From Cryptomeria japonica (taxonomy: Eukaryota; Streptophyta; Pinopsida; Cupressales; Cupressaceae), in assembly GCF_030272615.1 (NCBI RefSeq), contig NC_081406.1, positions 110,827,783 to 110,891,782 on the forward strand: a stretch of DNA of 64,000 nucleotides. Direction: 5' to 3'. Positions within the stretch are counted from its first letter, which is position 1. The number at the start of each line of letters is the position of its first letter. Position numbers and translations under genes: made by a program. The notes below the pieces were generated by a model. The model ran no database searches and had not been told where the DNA came from. It saw only the letters and a list, made by a program, of their open reading frames with translations. Below, piece after piece: positions 58,847 through 64,000 of this stretch.

Positions 58847-61034
58847 ATGTGCAGTCAATTATTTCAGCCCCAATTTTATTCACATATGACCATGTCCAGT
58901 AAACTAGAACAACCATGTAAGAGGAAAAGTTTCAGCATGAAGTATTATGATGCTCTAAATTTCAAAGATATTTCGGGTTACCCAAATCCCATACCCACAA
59001 AAATTAGAAAGCATTTGCCAATATTCAGTGGGAAGAAATTAGAATCAGCACATTTATATTTGAAAAGATTTTTAGATTTGATGGGAGATTTTGAAGTTTG
59101 TCAGGAAGATGTGTGCATTAAATTATTTGTCTAGTCATTGAAAGAGGATGCAAGGGATTGGTTTTCTTTTTTTGCTAGCAAATTGTATTTCCTCACGGGA
59201 TGAATTAACAAATTACTTTATGGCCCAATTTGCTGAAAAGGTGAGTGATTATGATATGCTGAGAGGATTCATGCACATACAAATCAAGGAAGATGAATTG
59301 GTACCAGCATTTAATATTAGATTTTCACAAATATTGTCTAATATTTAGAGAAAGTATAAGTTTAATGATGGCGCATGCTTGGAGATTTATATGAGTGCTT
59401 TTGATGAGAAGATGGGTTTCTTATTAAGAGACAAGGAATCCAAAACTTTGCATGAAGCTTTTAACACAACTAGAGACATTGAAAACAATTTAAAATTTGG
59501 GATATCAAAGAAATTTTTGTTTGTTGTTGTTTCTTGTCAGAACACCTTCAATGGTAAAAGTAAATGTGATGCCAAGAAAACTATTCTTTGTCAAGTTGCA
59601 TCAAGCTTTGCTGTTCAAAATGTTCTTGTTGATATATGTGATTCAAATTTAAATGAGAGTCAAGAATCTCTATTGTCAATGCCGGCTGTCTCTCACAATA
59701 ATGATGGAATGATCAATGGGAAATTTTGTGATAATGTTGTTACAGAGATAGATATATATGAAAGATATGCACCATTTTATTTGTATGTCAATTATGCTGA
59801 TTATGTGGTTAAAAATGATGAAGTTAATCATGCATCTCCCAAGGATAATGGTAATGAAAACAATGATGGTGATGACCATCGGTCTTTGCATGTTGCTAAT
59901 GTATTTGATGTTGAAATATCAAATACTAAGGGATCACCAAGTGTTTCTAACTATGCAAGTAAGGATGATAATGACACAATGTGTTCAAACAAAGAAGTTA
60001 CCAATCAACCTATGATTTTGTAACACAAGGATGTGCAATATGATGTAAATCAGGATTCGATTAAGTCTGATAAAGCTGAAAATGAAATTGTGAATGATGT
60101 TAATGGTGTTCTCAATACAAGTATACTCAGTGATGAATGTGTTTCAGAATGGAGTGGTGCTGCTAATTATGAGGACACTGAGTTCGATTTTAAACACCTT
60201 GAAAGTATACAAATGAACAATGAAGATCAATTTTAGAACAAGAATGATTTTGACACAAGTTATTCATTTTCTTATGATCAGCAAATGAATGCCAGTCATG
60301 CAGTTGAGGATGCCTATGAGATTTCTTATTATTCATCTTGTGAAGATGATATAAGAGGAGACCAAGTTATATATCTCAGTCATGAATCTGAAAATGTAAG
60401 TATTTTTCAAGATAAAAACATATGTGAAAGTGCGGATAATGTTTTATTTTCAGACTTAAATGAACCTATATTTGAATGTTTTCAAAGTTTGAAATACCAT
60501 GAAGAGGATGTGAATGTTGATGATATGCTTGAACCGGATATGGAGTTCTTTGCCTTTGGTATAAATGTTCATAGGGCTGACCTCATTGATGAAAATGCTG
60601 AAGTTTCCCCTTGCATTGAACAAGTTTTTGATGCTAATGAAGCTCTGAACAGCAGTAGCATGTGTTGTAAAAAAATACTTCATGATGAAGATAAGACGCA
60701 TGGGCTGTGTGATGATTATTTTAGACCACAAATGAAATTTTTTCAAGGGGATGTAAGTTTGAATAAAAAAAACTTAGCTGAGGATTTGCTTCAGCTGGAG
60801 GTATGCACTTTTTTCCATGTTTGGGATATTGAGAATGCTGATGTATTAAGTTTGATGAATAAGGAAAATATAAAGTGTGATCAGCATAGCAAAGTATCAC
60901 ATCTGGATCAAAATGTTTATGTTCCTTGTTTGTATCAATCGGTTATTAATGTCCCTCATTCTATGAATTTAAATGATAGCAAGGTGAGTACTGATGAGAG
61001 TTACAATGTTGAGAATGAATGTTTTATTTTTTAA
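58847..61034 (+). pseudogene. Gag-like gene with long acidic tail, B element
   Basis: ATG at 58847 (MCSQLFQPQFYSH). The retrotransposon gag signature appears as LPIFSGKKLESAHLYLKRFL, then SLKEDARDWF (59136-59165), then after a frameshift ELTNYFMAQFAEKVSDYDMLRGF and IRFSQILSNI. From about 59190 to 61034 a single frame is open apart from stops at 59346, 60020, 60234 and 61032. This second part, ~600 codons, is rich in Asp, Glu, Asn and Ser with no known motif (for example NENNDGDDHRS, YEISYYSSCEDDIRGDQ). No zinc knuckle, protease or RT is seen. The gag part would form particles; the acidic tail is unexplained. Confidence 0.7.
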
Positions 61035-61556
61035 ATTTAGAATGATGATACTCTTGAAAAGGATAGAGTGGTTTGGGAGAGTAAAATGTATTACAGCTTG
61101 TGGGAAGGCCTCTATAGTGATTTGTCTCATGATTTTACCTTTGTTGAAATAGTGTGTGATTACAAAGTTCAAAATTGGGCAAGAGGTGTGCACACTAGCT
61201 GTTGTAGTAATGAGGTGAAAGGGGTTGATTATAAGGATTATGCTTAGTTGTTGTTGAGAGGTGCCTTTGTTTGGATCATGACATCAGGTGATGAGAATCA
61301 GATTTTTGACAGAGGTAAATGCTAAGGAAAATGGGGCAATTTATAATGAGTTGTAAATATATTTGTACATCTTTATATAGTCGCTTTGATTTCAATTGTG
61401 TGGTTCTCAATAAAGTGCCCTGCTACTTGGGTAGAATAAGGAGCTCTTTGTTTTTGAGAAGATAAGAGAAGTTTTCTGTTTTTGGGTGGTCTTCTCTACC
61501 ATATATTCTGAATTCTTGTGTTGATCTTGCAATCAACCATCCCTAGTTAGAGCCAC
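61035..61556 (+). other. B element region between gag-like gene and 3' LTR
   Basis: The first ~200 bp could still be coding in the same frame (SLWEGLYSDLSHDF). A purine-rich 'gctaaggaaaatggggcaa' (61320-61338) resembles a PPT but lies about 220 bp before the LTR. No other feature was seen. Confidence 0.45.
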
Positions 61557-64000
61557 TATTGGGAATCATAAAATTTGAGTATTTTAAAAGGCCCATTTCA
61601 AAATTTTGCATCTGCACTTTCAATTGACCACCTAATCTCTCTCAGATGGCCTAGTTTGAAGAAAGGTAAAATGGAGCCAGTTGATTATCAAAGGGTAAGG
61701 CTTGGGAAATGTGTCTTTTACCTTTCATTTGGCCTATGAAGTGTTTTGCAACTTTCAAATTTCAGTTTGGATCAGTTTATCAAGTACCCATTTCAAGGGG
61801 TGAGTTGAAAGTCCATCATAGGTGCAAATGCAATTTTCATTAAATGGCCTACTTTGAGCACCTATAACTTTTGCCTAGTTGATCGTCATGTTGAAATTCA
61901 AAGTGCATTGAATTCTATGTATATAGGTGAGCCACATGCCAAATTTGAAGCCCTTGTCAATCCATTTGATCAGTTTTCCAAGATGAATTCTTGAGCCACT
62001 TTATTTAGTTTTTTGCACTTTCATTACTACATCTTTTTAAGTGGCTATTTTTATGAGTGCACTATTTGCACCCTATCAGCTTTTCGGTCAAACTGAGCAT
62101 TCCAAGGTCTTCTTTGTATTTCAAGGTACCTATGCTCTAGATTTGAGGGTCTATGGAGATTGTTTGATATTTTAGTAAAGGCATTTTGGTGGTCTCTGCG
62201 CATTGATTTTATCAGGTTCATAGTGCTAACAGAGCCATTTGGTCATCTTTGACCATTAATATCTCTTCACCTGGGATTCATCTTGAGAAATGGTTTGGAA
62301 AAGTGAATGCTTCTACATTGGTTTGAGGGACATTATGAGATAGAGAACCATGGGACCCTCCTTGGGAAGCTGAGTAATATTACGTTACTCCATAGCTTGC
62401 ACCAAGAAGTCCTGTGTGTGTGTGTGTGGACTAGTTTTTAATTATATTTTCACATTTTGAGTTCTATCAGCCCACTTTTCCACCATACACTTCTATATCA
62501 AACAGTACGCCTGTCCATTTGCGAAGTCTAGAAAGGTGTTTTGACCAGTTAGAAAATTGCATCTTTGGGATTAAATGCGAAAATGTGGTGCAAGCGCCTG
62601 AAAGTTGTGAAACTCAGTTTAATGATCAGAAAATAGTGTCGACTACTTCCACTGGTATGTTCAAGGTTCCTGAGGTGTTTTCAATGGTCAATTGCATGAA
62701 AACAAAAAAAAATTTAGCCAGACCCACTTTGGGGCCCCACCTGACTTGCCACTTCATGCATCTTCTCGGGCAAAGTTTAAATTATTTTAAATCATGTGTT
62801 TTATGATTTAAGAGATAAAGAAGAAGCTAGGGAATATTATAAGAGCAATATGGACATTAATGGTACATTGAAGCAGATGCCTGGCTATTTGATAGCTGAA
62901 AGGGCGTAAAACCAAAGTTTTCAAATTTTGGTAGCATTCTCCTAGGCAAATGGTTGGAAAATGTTAAAAGGGCTCAAACATTTAAAGTAAATGCACTGGC
63001 AAGTGTGAAGTCATCCTCTGCAGTGAGTCATGGCAATGTTTTGAAAAGGTAAAAGAAACTTTCAACCAAATGCATGGTATGGTGTGTGTAGTGCCTCCCT
63101 GGTGGCGTGGTGGCTGGTAAAAGAACAGAGGCTTCCAAGCAAATGTGATTGTCAAGTTTAAAACCAAATTCTATAACCTTTATTAATTTCTCCCAGTGCA
63201 GCAATGAAAAAGGCCATTAGAAAACCTTTCAAGGAAATGCATTGGCTGGTGTAAGCCAAATTCCAAATTTCTTGCAATGTCCTCCTTGCACAAATGAAAT
63301 TTTTAAAATTTTAAAACAAACGCAATGGCAGCTCCCTGCATGGTGGTGAAGGCAATCAAAAGTCAATGCAAATGTGTTAGCAGCTGCAAACCAGCATTCC
63401 CCCCTGCATGGCAGATAAGCTGGAAAGTAGAACATGGCGTTGAAAAGTACATGTAAACTCCAACAAGGGCACACAACATGTGTAAACCTGCAAACAAAAG
63501 AAACATAAACCAAATGCAATTTGGTACGTGAAAATGCCATCCTCCCTCCTGTGTAGTTGCAATGAAAAGGTTAAAGTAGAAACTTTCAATGCAAATGCTT
63601 TGGCAGGTGTAAAACAATGTCATCTCCCTGCATGGCAAATGAAAGAGCAAATAAACTCATTCAGTAAATGCGATTTGCAGGTGAAAGCCCAAATTCCACA
63701 ACCTTTACCATTCCTCCCTACGTGGTGATGGAAATGGGCAAAAGCATTTAATAAACTTTAGCAAAATGCCATTGGCAGGTCTCAGAAACCTTCAGAAAGA
63801 GTTAAAACCAGTCATAAACCATTATCCCACATTGGTGGTGGAGATGAGAAATTTAGTATTTAAACATAAGGCTACACATAACCATAGTGTCAAAGCCTTT
63901 AGGATTTGGATGCAAGGTACTAGCTTGGCGCCCAGGTAGACCCCACGTGTGCATGCATGAACCCCGAGGTGATGAAGAGATAGTTGGCGACCAGATGAAC
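61557..64000 (+). repeat. 3' LTR of the B element (first 2,444 bp)
   Basis: It matches 53849-56110 apart from scattered changes and a 174-bp insertion at 62316-62489. It runs off the window. Confidence 0.88.
62316..62489 (+). mobile_element. 174-bp insertion identical in type to the 3' end of solo LTR T
   Basis: The insert (CATTGGTTTGAGGG ... CACCATACA) matches 37846-38017 with few differences. It is flanked by CTTCTA on both sides (62310-62315 and 62490-62495), and the 5' B LTR shows the empty site near 54600. It is only the last 172 bp of T, with a target-like duplication, not a full LTR. Confidence 0.8.

Larger units (their letters stand above)
53849..64000 (+). mobile_element. Family-B retrotransposon, non-autonomous, with giant LTRs (runs off the window)
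   Basis: 5' LTR 53849-57925, PBS 57930, gag-like gene 58847-61034, 3' LTR from 61557. Only about 3.6 kb lies between LTRs that are at least 4 kb each. No protease, RT or integrase is present, so it would need proteins in trans. It is inserted in E3 after CCAAGATC. The target duplication cannot be checked because the right end is outside the window. Confidence 0.85.

Overview
This is nuclear DNA of a seed plant with a large, repeat-rich genome. A gymnosperm (conifer-type) is the best guess, from the density of old nested LTR retrotransposons, the very long LTRs and the AT-rich, stop-riddled coding remnants. I see no intact host gene, no rRNA or tRNA gene and no CRISPR. Nearly every base can be assigned to a transposable element or its decay product. 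Element names below (M, B, G, K, S1, S2, T, E) are labels I made up. All similarity statements are by eye.

Layout. 1-6957: element M-1, a mobile unit that carries a long gene of unknown function (717-6024), broken by a 1.66 kb solo LTR (S1, 883-2544). 6958-11151: the 3' part of a giant ~4 kb LTR (family B), which holds a captured piece of the host cell-cycle gene APC4 (7597-8080). 11152-about 21.4 kb: G1, a Ty3/gypsy-like element on the + strand with gag and protease but no reverse transcriptase, followed by an antisense gene with a plant mobile domain (PMD). About 21.4-32.9 kb: G2, a second copy of the same element type in opposite orientation, so G1 and G2 form a very long imperfect inverted repeat. 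G2 carries a copia-type solo LTR (S2, 31069-32133). 32894-34004 and 53550-53848: parts of a third G-type element (E3). E3 is split by a Ty1/copia element K (34005-53549, - strand) with full gag-pol, PBS, PPT and a 5-bp target duplication. Inside K lie a solo LTR (T, 36537-38017, in pol) and a 10.7 kb insertion in its 5' LTR (42291-53010). That insertion is a second M element containing two tandem gene copies (M-2, M-3). 53849-64000: a B-family retrotransposon with a 4077-bp 5' LTR, a tRNA-type PBS, a gag-like gene with a long acidic tail and no pol, and the start of the 3' LTR.

Most interesting point. M has sharp ends (TG...CA type, decayed to TA...TA in one copy), a 5-bp target duplication and no internal terminal repeats. 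Its last ~800 bp and its upstream motifs resemble the LTR of family B. The simplest reading is that M is a solo giant LTR that encodes a ~1,213-codon protein, in which case the gene was multiplied as part of an LTR. The three gene copies keep largely the same reading frame (M-2 has no net frameshift in 1,213 codons), and many of their stops are CAG-to-TAG changes, as expected from deamination of CHG-methylated cytosine.

How the pieces relate. None of the elements looks autonomous today. K once coded for everything needed for copying but is disrupted. G1, G2 and B lack reverse transcriptase and would have depended on proteins from elsewhere. Insertion order can be read from nesting: E3, then K, then M and T inside K, then the 4.4 kb duplication inside M. 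The B insertion into E3 and a 174-bp T-related insertion in its 3' LTR are further layers.
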